Shown in pieces: positions 1 through 15,400 of a DNA stretch of 64,000 bases. The translations under genes were made by a program, and so were the position numbers. Every line of letters starts with the position of its first letter. Within the stretch, counting starts at the first letter, position 1. Below the pieces are notes generated by a model. That model had not been told where the DNA came from. It did no database searches and was given only the letters and a program-made list of their open reading frames with translations. The stretch comes from Glandiceps talaboti (Eukaryota; Hemichordata; Enteropneusta; Spengelidae), in contig NC_135562.1 in NCBI RefSeq assembly GCF_964340395.1, positions 12,021,543 through 12,085,542 of the forward strand. The letters are read 5' to 3'.

Positions 1-799
1 CCTTGTTCAATACAGATGGGATTATACTTGTTATTGCTTTTACAGCTAAAACGGTGTTGGCTTCTTGATGTTTCACTCATCCAACATGACATTTAATACA
101 CACCCCAGATAACCTCTAAATGCAAAATAAACTATAGGTGTCGTGCACAGTGTAGTCCAGTCAGTCTAGCGGAAATTTAGGCCGAACCAGGACATAATAG
201 CAACAGAATTAATTTTTAGCGTATCTTGCTCTAAGAGATACTGAAAACAGCCAGTTTATTCGTTACTGGTTAGTTTGCCTCCACGGTTTCCCTACTTCTG
301 TTATTCTTTCCCATTCCATGTAGTTAAACATCTTTGCTTATCCCGCCACTTTCTTGAATCCCCGTTTTGACCCCACTGGAAACAAGTCTTTGACTTTGTG
401 GGTTATCCAAGTAATTCAACAATTTGTACTAGTTTTTATTTTTATATCTGTTCTGTCGATATTGTTGTTTTACTGAAATAAACTAAACTAATAAATTGCA
501 AGTTATATTTCGCAGTGTTGGAATTAGCAGATTCGGTCATAGACCTGCAGGTGTGACCTATTTTCAAGTAGTATGTATGTGAGCTGTACAATTATAAAGT
601 TAACTTGCCGTAGTTGAGCCCGATAACGATGAGTTCAGGAAGCTTACCAATCACGGGTTAAACTTTTAAGATGTCCATGAAAGAGTTGTAAAAATCAAGA
701 CTAATGATTGTTGGCATTTGTGAACATGAAAGGACCTACAGGCTACACCTAAAGTGTACCGTATTACAGTAGCTTACGCAAGGTCACCGGTAACGCCTA
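1..799. other. Non-coding flank, nothing recognised
   Basis: No coding exon, tRNA or structured repeat could be supported here. The remaining exons of the minus-strand GST gene should lie in this direction, but no exon with the expected FGQ-P-LEVDG signature was found, so they are probably beyond the left edge. Confidence 0.5.
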
Positions 800-1174
800 A
801 AACTTACAAAGTTGAACTAGTACCTGAGCTACAGTGAACGTTTGACATGCTTAGATATTCCCAGTATGTCGTACAGAAGGATGCGGGGCGATATGATAGA
901 AGTATGGAAGTATCTTCATGGTAAATACTCTGCGAACCAGCATTTTCCAATGCGAAACACATAGTGCCACGAGAGGCCACCCACTGAAACTTCGGAAGTC
1001 TTTGTGTCAGAAGTCAACTCGCGCCAACTTTTTTCCAAACCGGATCATCAATGCATGGAATAAACTGCCAACAAAAATTGTTACAGCGAATACTATCAAC
1101 TCTTTCAAAAACACTCTAGACAGTCACTGGGCTGAATACAAATACATCATTAACATAAACTTGGATAGTGTTTG
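800..1174 (+). pseudogene. Non-LTR retrotransposon reverse transcriptase tail, decayed
   Basis: Two plus-strand frames together match the C-terminal end of jockey/CR1-like non-LTR reverse transcriptases. The first (about 800-930) reads SYSERL, LDIPSM, YRRMRGDMIEVWKYLHG. The second (about 960-1170) reads TRGHPLKLRKS, then NFFPNRIINAWNKLP, then TINSFKNTLDSHW. These are the usual RRxRGDMIEV, TRGH and NDWNSLP/FK..LD.HW landmarks. A stop codon at 818-820 and a frame change between about 930 and 960 show that the copy is dead. The catalytic part of the enzyme is missing, as expected of a fragment. Confidence 0.8.
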
Positions 1175-1318
1175 ATTTATATACATGTTACTATTCGTGG
1201 AACTTTGGACTATGGACTGTTGAACATTTGATTTTTTTTACCTTTGATCGGCTCATAGGCTTTTAGCCTTCAAAGCTGTACATAATATGAATGAATATGA
1301 ATAGTACGCGTATACTAC

Positions 1319-1469
1319 CTTTATGTTCCCGATCAGCTTCTTTAAGACTTGGCCAATCATCAAATTTCACTCGTACATCTTCGTAATCAACTCCGGCTGC
1401 CGCAAATGTTAGTCGGCAAAGCTCAGCACGGCCACGAAATTCAAAATAAACGAGTGCGTATTTAGGCAT
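1319..1469 (-). CDS. Sigma-class glutathione S-transferase, first coding exon (partial gene)
   Basis: The exon encodes about 50 residues of the N-terminal thioredoxin-like domain of a sigma-class GST (the haematopoietic prostaglandin D synthase family). The start at 1469 gives MPKYALVYF, with Tyr8 in the catalytic position. GRAEL follows with Arg14, then YEDVRV and a Trp at position 39 in DDWPSLK, all matching the family numbering. The exon ends in AAAG before GTAGTA at 1318-1317. The reading frame is open upstream to 1688, but the Met at 1469 fits the family start. Cytosolic GSTs conjugate glutathione to electrophiles; some sigma members isomerise prostaglandin H2. The following exons are not visible, so this is a partial gene running off the left edge, or possibly an isolated exon. 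Confidence 0.78.
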
Positions 1470-1778
1470 GATATGTTTCCTGTTAACTTGTAAGCACAGA
1501 TCTGAACACCGTTGTGAAGTGCCCCTCAATAAGGTCAGCGTGACGTGTCCAATACAGTGGTCAGGGACAATAGACTCTATCAAATGGAGCGGCCCCTTTC
1601 GAATGTAAATATATGACGATATAATATAACCCTCTTCCCGTTTCCCGTTCGGAATTAAATAATTGCAAACACGGACTGCATAATCCAATGTGGTTTCACA
1701 TTATCTTTTAAAGGGCAAAACGTCGTAACGTTGTAGCCAGATCAAAGATTTTTTGTAGACTTTGGGGTGTAGAGAGCC

Positions 1779-2079
1779 TAGACTCTCTCACAGTCCTCGG
1801 AGCTTCGCATAAATTGCTAAAACTTGGGTTATTTTGCATATGTACTGATATCTACTGCATAATTATACTCGAATATCCCTGTACTGTGCGCCCTCATCGA
1901 TCACATACAGTGGCTAACCATTCGTTGACATGTTAGTGCGATGCTCCGTGTTTAGCCCTCGGGCTTAGCCATATTCCGCGAATACAATCATGCAGTGCAG
2001 TACATATTGGTACATACAAATTAAAACAACCCAAGCTTTAGCTATTTATGTTAAGCCCCACGGACTATGAGAGAGTCTA
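1779..2079. mobile_element. MITE, family with TAGACTCTCTC ends, copy 1
   Basis: The ends are inverted: TAGACTCTCTCACAGTCC on the left and the complement of TAGACTCTCTCATAGTCC on the right. The pairing continues inward through CATAAAT.GCTAAA.CTTGGGTT for roughly 60 bp or more. TA at both outer edges suggests a TA target duplication. No coding capacity. A second copy lies at 31781-32123. Confidence 0.75.
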
Positions 2080-2880
2080 TAGCGAGCCGTTTTACATCAC
2101 TTACATTACGCGCGATTGTCGAGAAATACGAAGTGAAATTTTATATACAACTTGCATAATCAAATAAATTGATATCTAGGTCCGCACCCAAAAATCAGCT
2201 TCATCAATGGTTATCACGATTTCAACCCGTTTTTGTACTGCTTATGATGATATCCACAACTTATTAACATGTACAATGTCTAATTATTGGTATTTTAAAA
2301 ATTTTCGGTGAATATATTGTAGTTGTCTGATCAAAAAATGATACTCTACTTACAACGAGTACAGTTTTAACATGATGACAGATTCAAAATCAAGCTTTCG
2401 TTCAAGATTAAAACTTGTCACTACACTATCTACACATAATATTGTCCACTTGTTAACAAATAAAATGTTGTTGTTTTTTAATTAAGTAATTGAGCCATTT
2501 TAGTGAATATAACTTTGGTTTTTTGATCAAAAAAGTGCAAGTTGCAGCTCGTGTAGGTTTAAAGGAAGTCGTTTTCTAACACTGGTTAATAGTATACATG
2601 GTACATCTGATAGCACAGTAGAGATTTTCTCGACATTTGATACGTGACCGCGGCATGTACTATTAGAAAGTGCGCCCTCACATTTCGATGTGCACACCGT
2701 TGAACAAAACACACAGCTAAAGGGGTTATAACTTATATTAGATGTAGGCTTGCGTTTACGAATTAGAAATATTCATAAATATCTTTTTATAATACCTCTT
2801 TATCTCTAGTTATCCTCACCGGAGACAGCCAGTCTCATCTGAAGTATGCACTAGATATAGTTTGAGTACACAGAGTAGTA
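2080..2880. other. Intergenic, nothing supported
   Basis: No gene seen. A short motif at about 2666-2697 (GCGCCCTCACATTTCGATGTG) resembles the dispersed repeat found near 8216, 10623 and 18722. Confidence 0.4.
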
Positions 2881-3135
<255 letters not shown>

Positions 3136-3765
3136 AGAGAAGCGGATTTCCATATAACAAACTAATAACAAACTAATGTAGTTTAAGTACTTTCAAAACC
3201 AATATAAGAAACCAGCACCCCACAATGTCCATCTAAACGCCAAGTACCACTTACGTCAGAACATTCCAGTTATTATCCCTGGTGGAAGTCAAGACTACAA
3301 GGTACAAGGTAGTGTGTGCCCAGGTTTTTTGGTTTGTAATTTCAACTTGAATTCGTCGTGTCATCAAAATTGAATCGTTTATGTACCCATACACAAACAG
3401 AGTTCTGCCAATTCAAAGAACCCAACTGGTATATACATACGTTTTGATGTACAGCCAAAATTAGCCCTACTTAATATACAATCTATCTTCATGACCCTTC
3501 ATAATCTAAAGTCGTACCGATGAACGCATTTGCTCAGACCTCCAGAGATTTCACTAAATTAAATCTTACCACGCATGCGCCCATCATTCCATTTAAGTCA
3601 TATCTCATCCGTCATATCACCTATCAGTCTGAGAGCTTATTAACACACCGTGACATCAATCGATAACCATGGAGGTATAAGGGCAGATAACTAAACCCAA
3701 TTCATGCTATTAAAAAATTCCTTCACTTAACCTTTACCCGGCCTCTCATCTGATTCCTCAAGCCT

Positions 3766-4012
3766 ACATAGGCCACAGGGGCGTGTAATATTTCATAGAT
3801 TGTTGTTTTCCAGGTCTACAGACTAAATATAACAACCTTTTGATTAATATATATTCCTACATGTAAAGGGAAGAGACTAATATTTCTTAGTAGTATAGAG
3901 ATTGATACATTTGTAGCAGCAAGATTCGTACGATATTTTCCTAAGAAATCGACATTCTAAGCAATAAGAAAACAACAATCTATGAAATATTACACGCCCC
4001 TGTGACATAGGC
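3766..4012. mobile_element. hAT-like non-autonomous element with 8-bp target duplication
   Basis: An 8-bp direct repeat ACATAGGC (3766-3773 and 4005-4012) flanks a 231-bp element whose ends are perfect inverted repeats of about 38 bp. The terminal sequence begins CACAGGGGCGTG. An 8-bp target duplication and a CAGGGG-type terminus are hallmarks of the hAT superfamily. The interior of about 155 bp is non-coding, so the element needs a transposase from elsewhere. Confidence 0.85.
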
Positions 4013-4712
4013 ATGGTACAGTCACGGTACAAAGTATAAAGTTCGTGAAGTTGTTGTGTTGACGGATGGTCACTCACTGGGAAAACCCATTATTTTGGTG
4101 TGGGTGTCTTGACCAAATGTACATTGCTGACACATATAACTTATCTTTGTTTATGTCAAGGAATTATGCACATATGCTTGCTTGTGGGTGATATTATAAA
4201 AGTCATACAATTTCTTGTACCTTTAATGACCTCTTTCAGAAAATATATTTGACAGAATAATTTGGCTGAGAGTTTTCAGGAGTACCATGCTGGAAACAGC
4301 ATTCCGTTACCCCCGCTCACGAATGGTGCAGTCTACGAAAAGGTAAACCTAAACGTGCATTCATATTTGTTGACGTATAGCTAGTCAAAGGGGACGGTAC
4401 ATACGTGATTATTTATTTTCAGGAAACACATATCGTTGGAGGAACTATAAAATGGTTGGTGTAATCATTACATGCTATCGGATATAATGAGATTTCTGGA
4501 AAGGTGACGTGAACTATTTAAGTTTATCATCTGGGACACCACTACATTGACCGTCAACAGTACTAGTGAGTCCAGAAAAGCTAACATTTAAGACTTTTTA
4601 TGTTGATCTTGTAATCTCAGCAAACCCTTTCCACGTCGCTGTTCCCACGATACGGACGCTTCGTATTCCTTGACGATTTCTATACAAAACCCTGTGATCA
4701 CAATCCCAAACT
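4013..4712 (+). other. Upstream region of the FAM167-family gene
   Basis: About 700 bp before the first coding exon. It presumably holds the promoter and 5' UTR, but no clear TATA box or CpG-rich core could be picked out by eye. Confidence 0.4.
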
Positions 4713-7681
<2,969 letters not shown>

Positions 7682-8434
7682 AGACATTGTTTGGAATTTC
7701 ATAACGGTACCAATGCCTTTCGTGCTAGGAAACAGAAACTTGTGAAAAAAACGAAAGATTTTATCAGTACTAACACTAGAGGGTAGGCAACGGATCCTAT
7801 GCAACGTCGCGGCGTGGAAGACAAATCATTAACGGTGATGCTACGTTTTATTTCTGCAGGATAGGGCATGAAACCGTAACTTTTACATAATAAGCGATAC
7901 ATTTACATATTACAAATAGTATGTGTTTTATTTTGTGATGTCAAAATGCAGATTCTAGACAATTTTTTCATCAAATATCAGTAGCAGATAAAACAAAGCA
8001 CAACATACAGTACACGGATTTCATTTTTGTCAGGAAACTTAGATTTCGTTTTTTAACAATTTGCTTTGATTCTTCCGTCTCCATTTTTTATCAGTTTATT
8101 TATCCTAAATACATATAACAGTTGGTAAAAGGAGAGTCAGAAAATAGCTAGCTTACAGCTAGTCATCTCATCTGGACTGTCATCTAGACTGTAACGTCCT
8201 GACGTTCCGTCCTCACCGGCCGGCCGATGTGTGAGGGCGCCCCATCACGGCGTACCTCAGAGACTAACAATTTTACAACGCTGTACATAAACGCTCAAAT
8301 TCAAATCATAATAATATTGTCTACATATACTGTCATATACAATGTGTGTGTTTTCACTAGTAAGGCTTCCCTCGCATATATATATACAGGAATATTAAGA
8401 TTTACTGTCGAGTTAATCATCCTAGAGAAACCAA
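7682..8434. other. Downstream flank of the FAM167 gene with a dispersed repeat
   Basis: The 3' UTR of the FAM167 gene should begin here; no canonical AATAAA was found close to the stop codon. At 8216-8262, GGCCGATGTGTGAGGGCGCC followed by CCATCA begins a dispersed repeat also seen at 18722-18770 and, inverted, near 10620-10645. The part from 8281 to 8367 matches 6893-6972. Confidence 0.5.
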
Positions 8435-8678
8435 TAGGGAACTTGCAATCCAGAGCATGGTCAGACGCAAAGGACTATGGGATTATCTGTGGTTATCGTA
8501 ATACCTAATCTGGAGCTACCGATAAAATAAACCTCCCACAGTGGTCAGGGTGATTATGAATTGATTATTTATGGTTAAAAACAAAGTAACATTATTGTTT
8601 ACAATACTATTTGAGTAGGATTTATTATCACATTTCCCATGATGCAACATTCAACATGGCAGGTTTGCAAGTTCCCTA
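8435..8678. mobile_element. MITE, family with GGGAACTTGCAA ends, copy 1
   Basis: Inverted ends TAGGGAACTTGCAA and TTGCAAGTTCCCTA enclose about 240 bp that includes ACTATGGGATTATCTGTGG and TCCCATGATGCAACATTCAA. A TA at both edges suggests a TA target duplication, as in Tc1/mariner-derived MITEs. Two further copies lie at 13418-13665 and 33161-33408, so the boundaries are well supported. Confidence 0.88.
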
Positions 8679-8788
8679 TTGCAAAGTCATGCTTTATTCT
8701 ATTTGTTTGATATTCCATTGTTTCAATTCATTCTCAATCCATCAATTTACTTGCCAGTCACCTAGTGTATTAACTAGTGACTACTAGT

Positions 8789-9136
8789 ATATGGATGAAG
8801 ATTTGGTATTTATTTTGGATTTTTTAATGTATAAAACAATTTTATCTTGGCTTTCTACTTGAAAAATCAATGTGAAACAACACATACCAAGTCCTTGTTT
8901 TGTAACTCAATACATAGCAAAGACTGTAAAATGTGTGTTATTGTACATACACTTTTTTTTTTTTACACATTTTTTTTTTTTTTTTATAGCTTTTTGCAAT
9001 GTAATGACTAACAAACACAGTCTTGGCATATGTTGTTTCACATTGATTTTTCAAGTAGGAAGCCATGATAAAACTGTTTTATAAAATCAAAAATCAAAAA
9101 AAAAAAAAAAAAAAAATCCCAAATCCTCATCCATAT
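8789..9136. mobile_element. Fold-back (long inverted repeat) element 1
   Basis: The left arm (about 8789-8895) starts ATATGGATGAAGATTTGG and ends near CAACACATACCAAG. It is the inverse of about 9025-9136, which ends CAAATCCTCATCCATAT. Arms of about 105 bp surround a T-rich centre. The right arm holds a long A tract at about 9097-9118. No coding capacity. It abuts a second fold-back at 9144. Confidence 0.8.
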
Positions 9137-9143
9137 GGCCACT

Positions 9144-9403
9144 GTAAGTAGACCAATCTGCTTAAAATCCGATGTAGATGTCGGCTAATCATTCATTGCT
9201 ATTTTACTAGTACCTTCATTATTTTGCCTGAATTGACCTTTGTGGTACATGTTTACATTTTTATCCTGATCGCAGAGGAAGCGATCAGGGTAAAAAATGT
9301 AAACATGTACTACGAAGGTCAATTCAGGCAAACTAACGAAGGTAAAATAGCAATGAACGATTAGCCAACATCTACCTCGGATTTTAATCAGATTGTAAGT
9401 AGA
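9144..9403. mobile_element. Fold-back element 2 with 9-bp target duplication
   Basis: Near-perfect inverted arms of about 115 bp (CAATCTG, TTAAAATCCG, TGTAGATGT, GGCTAATC ... CCTGATCGC) meet at a tiny loop near 9272-9281. GTAAGTAGA occurs at both edges (9144-9152 and 9395-9403), a candidate 9-bp target duplication. A 9-bp duplication would suit a Mutator-like or related transposase; that assignment is inference. Confidence 0.8.
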
Positions 9404-9854
9404 TATGCATTGACTCAAAATGAAATTTGACATTTTCAGTGGATAGAGTTGATGAATCTGACACACAACATACTTTGTACAAAACCACATCACGTACAAT
9501 TTATTGAAAGAGACATTATGCCATTAAATATTTAGTAATAAATAATTCATTTATGTATCGGAGTGCTTGACTGAGGTAGGTTGTCATTCTGTCCTTCTCA
9601 TTAGAAGCTGCACTAGTTGCAACTGGAAGGTTTTTTTTTAAAACTGTTTCGTTAGATACAATGAATAAATTATAATATCATACACCCTGTACAGTATTGA
9701 GTGACCTGTGGGTAAAACATATTTATGTAGTAGTAAACATAGTACTGTATGAAGGTACTGTATGGTCGGCAAAAATCAGCATCCCAGTGAATCACTGTTT
9801 CCACTCATTATTATACTATTTATAGATAAGGTAGACCTCTAATGGACATGTACA

Positions 9855-9855
9855 A

Positions 9856-9894
<39 letters not shown>

Positions 9895-10146
9895 CTACTG
9901 TGTGTACTAGTGTGTGTACTAGTATGTGTGTGTACTAGTGTGTGTGTATACTAGTGGGTACTAATGTGTGTGTATACAAGTGTGTGTACTAATGTGTGTG
10001 TACTAGTGTGTGTACTAGTATGTGTGTGCACTAGTGTGTGTACTAGTATGTGTGTGTGTGTACTAGTGTGTGTACTAGTATGTGTGTGCGTACTAGTGTG
10101 TGTACTAGTATGTGTACTAATGTGTGTACTAGTGTGTGTGTGTGTG

Positions 10147-10209
<63 letters not shown>

Positions 10210-10215
10210 GTATGT
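9855..10215. repeat. (TG)n array punctuated by ACTAG
   Basis: A TG tract at about 9857-9890, then units of the form TGTGTGTACTAG to about 10150, then pure TG to about 10215. All open frames here are repeat translations. Confidence 0.95.
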
Positions 10216-11292
10216 GTGTGGGTTTCTACTAATGTATTTTAACAATTTTCAATGAATAGATTGTGATTGTTAGATCAAAAAAATAGTGCCCCAGCTCCAG
10301 TTACCAAAATTTTCATTAACAATTCAAGTTTTATAGTCTAGAAGGAGTGGATAGGAGTCTTAGAGGATTGATAAATTCAACAAAGTTTAAAAATGGTAGA
10401 GAAAATATAAATAACAAAATATACAAAAAAAATATGATAATGTTGTATAAGTTAGTACAAATTGTACATACAGTACAAGTATTGTCAGGGAAACGTTTTG
10501 AGTCAGGTCATTTCAAACTTTTCACAACAAACAGCTGCTGAAGATTACAAAAAAAAACCCAACCTTTAACATTTCTAAATGAAAAAATCTGAAATAAGTA
10601 CAGAGTGTAGTATATATATGACAGGGCGCCCTCACACATCGAGTCAACATCCCCCCGGCTCCAGAGCAACACAGTGTATCTTACAATCTTAAATCTAGAC
10701 TTGTATACATGCATAGCTCTAACTTGGTATGAAAATCTTCCTCTCACATGGTGCAAGAAAACAATCCATATTTGATCTTTAGAGTTGTAATTTAATTATG
10801 ATAATCTCACCACACAAACATAAGACAGCCATAGTTTAATGGTGCGCTGTTACACTTCAGAAGTATTCACCTAGTTACACTTGTTATATCCAGGAAATAT
10901 GAAGTTCTCTTTTCAACACTATGGTTCTGCTAATATTTTCTTGAAGTGCCATGGTTATAATATACACTGATAATGTCCTGAACACCATTGTTTGCACAGT
11001 ACTGTTGTCCTGGAAACACCATGGCTGCACTAACGTTGTCCTGGAAACATCATGGTTACCCTACTGTTGTCTTGGAAACACAATGGTTACACTGATGTTG
11101 TTCTTGAAATACCATGGTTACTCTACTCTTGTCTTTGAAACACCATGGTTACCATGGACTCATGGCAGTACCTTGGTTACACTGATATCCTTGAAACACA
11201 GTAGTTACAATATTGTTGTCCTGGAAACACCATAGCAACACTGATTTTTGTCTTGGCAACACCATGGTTACATTACTGTTGTTCTGGAAACA
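10216..11292. repeat. Minisatellite of CTGGAAACACCATGGTTAC units downstream of SLC35B3
   Basis: From about 10915 to 11290 a unit of about 30-35 bp recurs roughly ten times with much divergence. Its core is TTGTCCTGGAAACACCATGG followed by TTACACT. It lies just beyond the SLC35B3 stop codon and may be transcribed in its 3' UTR. From 10216 to 10914 no gene was seen. Confidence 0.75.
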
Positions 11293-12216
11293 CTATACTG
11301 ATATCGTCTGAGAGACATGCTTCTGACTTCTGACCTGAATTTTGATGATACCCTTTCTAACACACTCGGCTATCAGGCTATCGAAGTATATTTTATTTTT
11401 ACTGTATACATTTAGCATAATGCCCAGCACTATGATCAGACCAGACCACACATAACTGTTGAAAGAAAACAATATATAACAATTAGAATATAATATAATA
11501 CAATTTGAAATAAAGAACACCTAACATAGCAATCATGGGTTAAGTAATGAAAATTTCTACTCACAGAGTCAAAAAATTTTCGTGGAAGCAAATTATAAAT
11601 TTTCGCTGATGTCTCGTCAGCATCATTAAGGGGCTATTGTCAAGTGTCTTAGAAGAAATTGAAATCCTGAGTTGTCAAGACAACAAACAATAGAGTAGGC
11701 AAGTAAATGGATAATATACTCACTTTATTGTAAACGGCTTGGTGAAGAACATGAACGATAGCACCATGGTAACAGCTTTGCGACAAGTGGTAACTAGGCA
11801 ACAAAAAACAACAAATGTATATATTGTAATGTTTATGATCAGTCCTCAAATAATTTTATTTTGACTAAACTTTTTTTTGTTTTTAGAGGTTCTAAAATCT
11901 TGGTCACATGGGAAGAGAGAGAAATACGAGATAGGCTCATGAAAAGTTACCATATTTATACAATCAGGCAAGTTTGATGCAATGTATTTGTGTGAGCACA
12001 TTCAAAGGTCAGCCATATTGGAAGATAACCTTGATGTGTGCACTCATGAAAATTCCCCCTTGCACATTTGAACTGTCTGTGTACATTAACTCTAGTGGAT
12101 TGTGGGTATATGTAGTAGTGATGATTTGTGAAAAGGTAATGATACAAAGCCCACCATCTTGCAACTCTGTAGTTCTTTACTTTTGTTGATCAGAGGTACA
12201 CCCACACCCACACCCA

Positions 12217-12270
<54 letters not shown>

Positions 12271-12402
12271 GGCCTCAGTACCATTTTCAGGATCGAGAGT
12301 TGGACACAAATTGTTGTATAGTACTGGGGACCAACACACACACACACACACACACACACATGCATGTACGCACATACACACACACACACACTCATGCATG
12401 TA

Positions 12403-12491
<89 letters not shown>

Positions 12492-15400
12492 CGAGTAAAT
12501 GCAAATGTGTTCAAGTGATGCATACCATAAGCTGATCACAAACTAACTTTTTACAATTTTTTAAACTGTTATCTCGCCTTGCTTGGAATATGGTAAACCA
12601 AGCAAGCTACATATACTTAGAGCCATGCTACATGTCAGTACCTACTTGTTTGTACATCAAATCTTAGCTAAATCCTTACCTGTGACAGCTACAAGAGCAC
12701 CAAAACTTTTCACAAGTGCCAAGACAAATGAAATCCCAAGGTATCCAGTCACAGAAAATATAAAGGCATAGCCATATGTTTGTCTTGGTTGCTATGGGGA
12801 TGACATAAAAGAGATAGTTTTAGTTATTATATATATTGAGCAGCCCTTCACAATGATCTCTTGCTAACGTATAGTCAAATGGATAAATTCTATCAAAAAT
12901 TTATCTGAATCTACTGCTGAGGAAGGGATGAAAGAATGTAAATGACAAGAAGATTTCAACATGTAGATAGTAATGCTCCAATAGAATAAACTACTGCTGT
13001 TGGTGTTAGAGGCTTGGCAAAGCAAGACTGGTGGAATTTGTTTTACTGATTTGATTTGATTTTGATTTATTTTGTTTAATTTAATTTAATTTAATATAAT
13101 TTTTAATTTAATTTTTATTTTAATTTATTTTATCTATTTTATCTTATTTTATTTTATTTCATTTTATCTTATTTATTAATTAATGTACTTATGTTTTAAG
13201 AATGATTACAGCACAAGATTTTTTTTTATATATCTTACCTTCGCAAAAAATGTGTATGCATCTATAAGACCGCCATGTACAATTAAACCACACAAAATGT
13301 ATATAAATCCAATGGCATAGGAATAGAACACCTGAAAACAAATAACAACTCTTGTTTAAAAACAAACATTGGTTTCACACACCACCAAAATAGATAAATT
13401 ATCATATGAAGAAAAAATAGGGAACTTGCAATCAAGACTGAGCATGCTCAGATACAACGGACTATGGGATTATCTGTGGTTATCGTAATACCTAATCTGG
13501 AGCTACCGATGAAATACACCTCCCACAATGGTCAGGGTGATTATGAATTGATTATTTATGGTTAAAAACAAAGTAACATTATTGTTTACAATACTATTTG
13601 AGTAGTATTTATTATCACATTTCCCATGATGCAACATTCAACATGGCGGGTTTGCACATTCCCTATTAGAGTATTTTTATCTGAGATTATGCCTATAATT
13701 CAAGAAGGATATCAAGATACATCTGTTCACTTGAGCTTTCTCTAACTTTTTACTTTGATCTACTATTGTTCCTGTTCAGTGCCATAGAACATTACGTCAT
13801 ATTGGATTTTGGTGCTATACAAATTCCTCTGATTGATTGATTAGTTATAATATCAAAGAAAAACCATTATATATTGATATATTAACTGATCCCTTTCCTT
13901 CAGTCATCACCAGTACTATCATACATGTTTTAGTAGATGTTGGGATGGAGAGGTAGACATACAGGCAAGAAGAATTAGATAGACTGACAGACAGACATCT
14001 ACACAGAAAGCCAAACTGTCAGACACACATGTAACCAAGCCATTCAACAGGATAGCTAAAAATATTTTTTTTTTGTTGAGGGCAGTAAGTAAGTAAAATA
14101 CACAGAGGTTCCCATGTCATGATTTTACCTGCGTTCCCAAACAAAATTACTATAGACTTTATGAGGAAATGCTGTACCCCCGGCGTTCTCCCTTTCTGTG
14201 ACTGTGATTCCCCAACTTAGCAAAAACACTGTGAATAGTATAACAGACTTATAGACAGACCGATTGATGGACAAAGACTGACAAACAGACAGTCAGCCAT
14301 CCAGCAAGCATTAATTGTTGTATATTCATACTTATTTATAGTAAAAAGGAGTAAAAATACTTACAACTTCTGTGTTTGTTGCATGATAGTGTTTCATCGT
14401 CTTCTCTTGTACATTTCCAATAACAGCATCAGCACAGAGTGCCATTAAAATTAATATCACACCTGAAATACATCGTAACATAAAGAAATATCAAATATCA
14501 ATTTTTTGCTTATCATATTTAAGGTGGCCATATGTATAGATGAGGATTTGGTGTTTACTGCATTTTCATTAGCTACATTTGTGAAAGTACAGGTGCAGAG
14601 AACACTGCAAGCACTCAAGCAAATTCCCTTGCACTCGCACGTCATGGGGTTCTGTCAAATCATTCATTTGTGTGGTTCATTCCTTCCGCAGAAATAAGGA
14701 ATAATTTCAAAGTAAAATATTTTCCTGTAAATGATTCTCATTGTAGTTCCAATTCTGTAATATTACTACGATGCTCATTTCACTTGTGTAAATATCATAC
14801 AAACAAACAAACACAAAAGAGTATGGATGTAAACTTTATTAACAATACTGTCTGTTTGCTCTAGCTAAGACAACATTGATTTGAAAGAGACAGATGTCGC
14901 TGTGTGTAAGTATTGATACAGCTAATACAGTATATGTTATGTACATAACAGTATTCTGGCAAACACTCTTTGTGTCAGCTCTCAAAGTATTGATATTAGA
15001 GGAATTATTTTACCTGTTTGATCAAATTTTGGCGAGACTTCTACATCAGCTAGAGTAAATAGTATTAGTCCTACACTCATACACATAACAGCTGTTACAT
15101 CTATAACACTGTAACGTTTCCCTGTGAATAAAATATAAACAACATATACTGCAGCTGGTCAAAGATCACAATATGAATATTATAAAACATACAGGCATAA
15201 AAGAAAAAAATATTTTACTAGCAATATAACAATAGCAGAATATAACAGAAATAACTCAAAATATTTTGCCATACAAATTAAGTGTTTAACTGCAGCACCA
15301 GAAAGTAAAACTGACGGAAAAATTAGCATATATAGTAGTAACCATGGAAAGAATGAAGCTATGTTTATAGGTGTTACTGGCAGTCATCTGTGTGTGGGCT

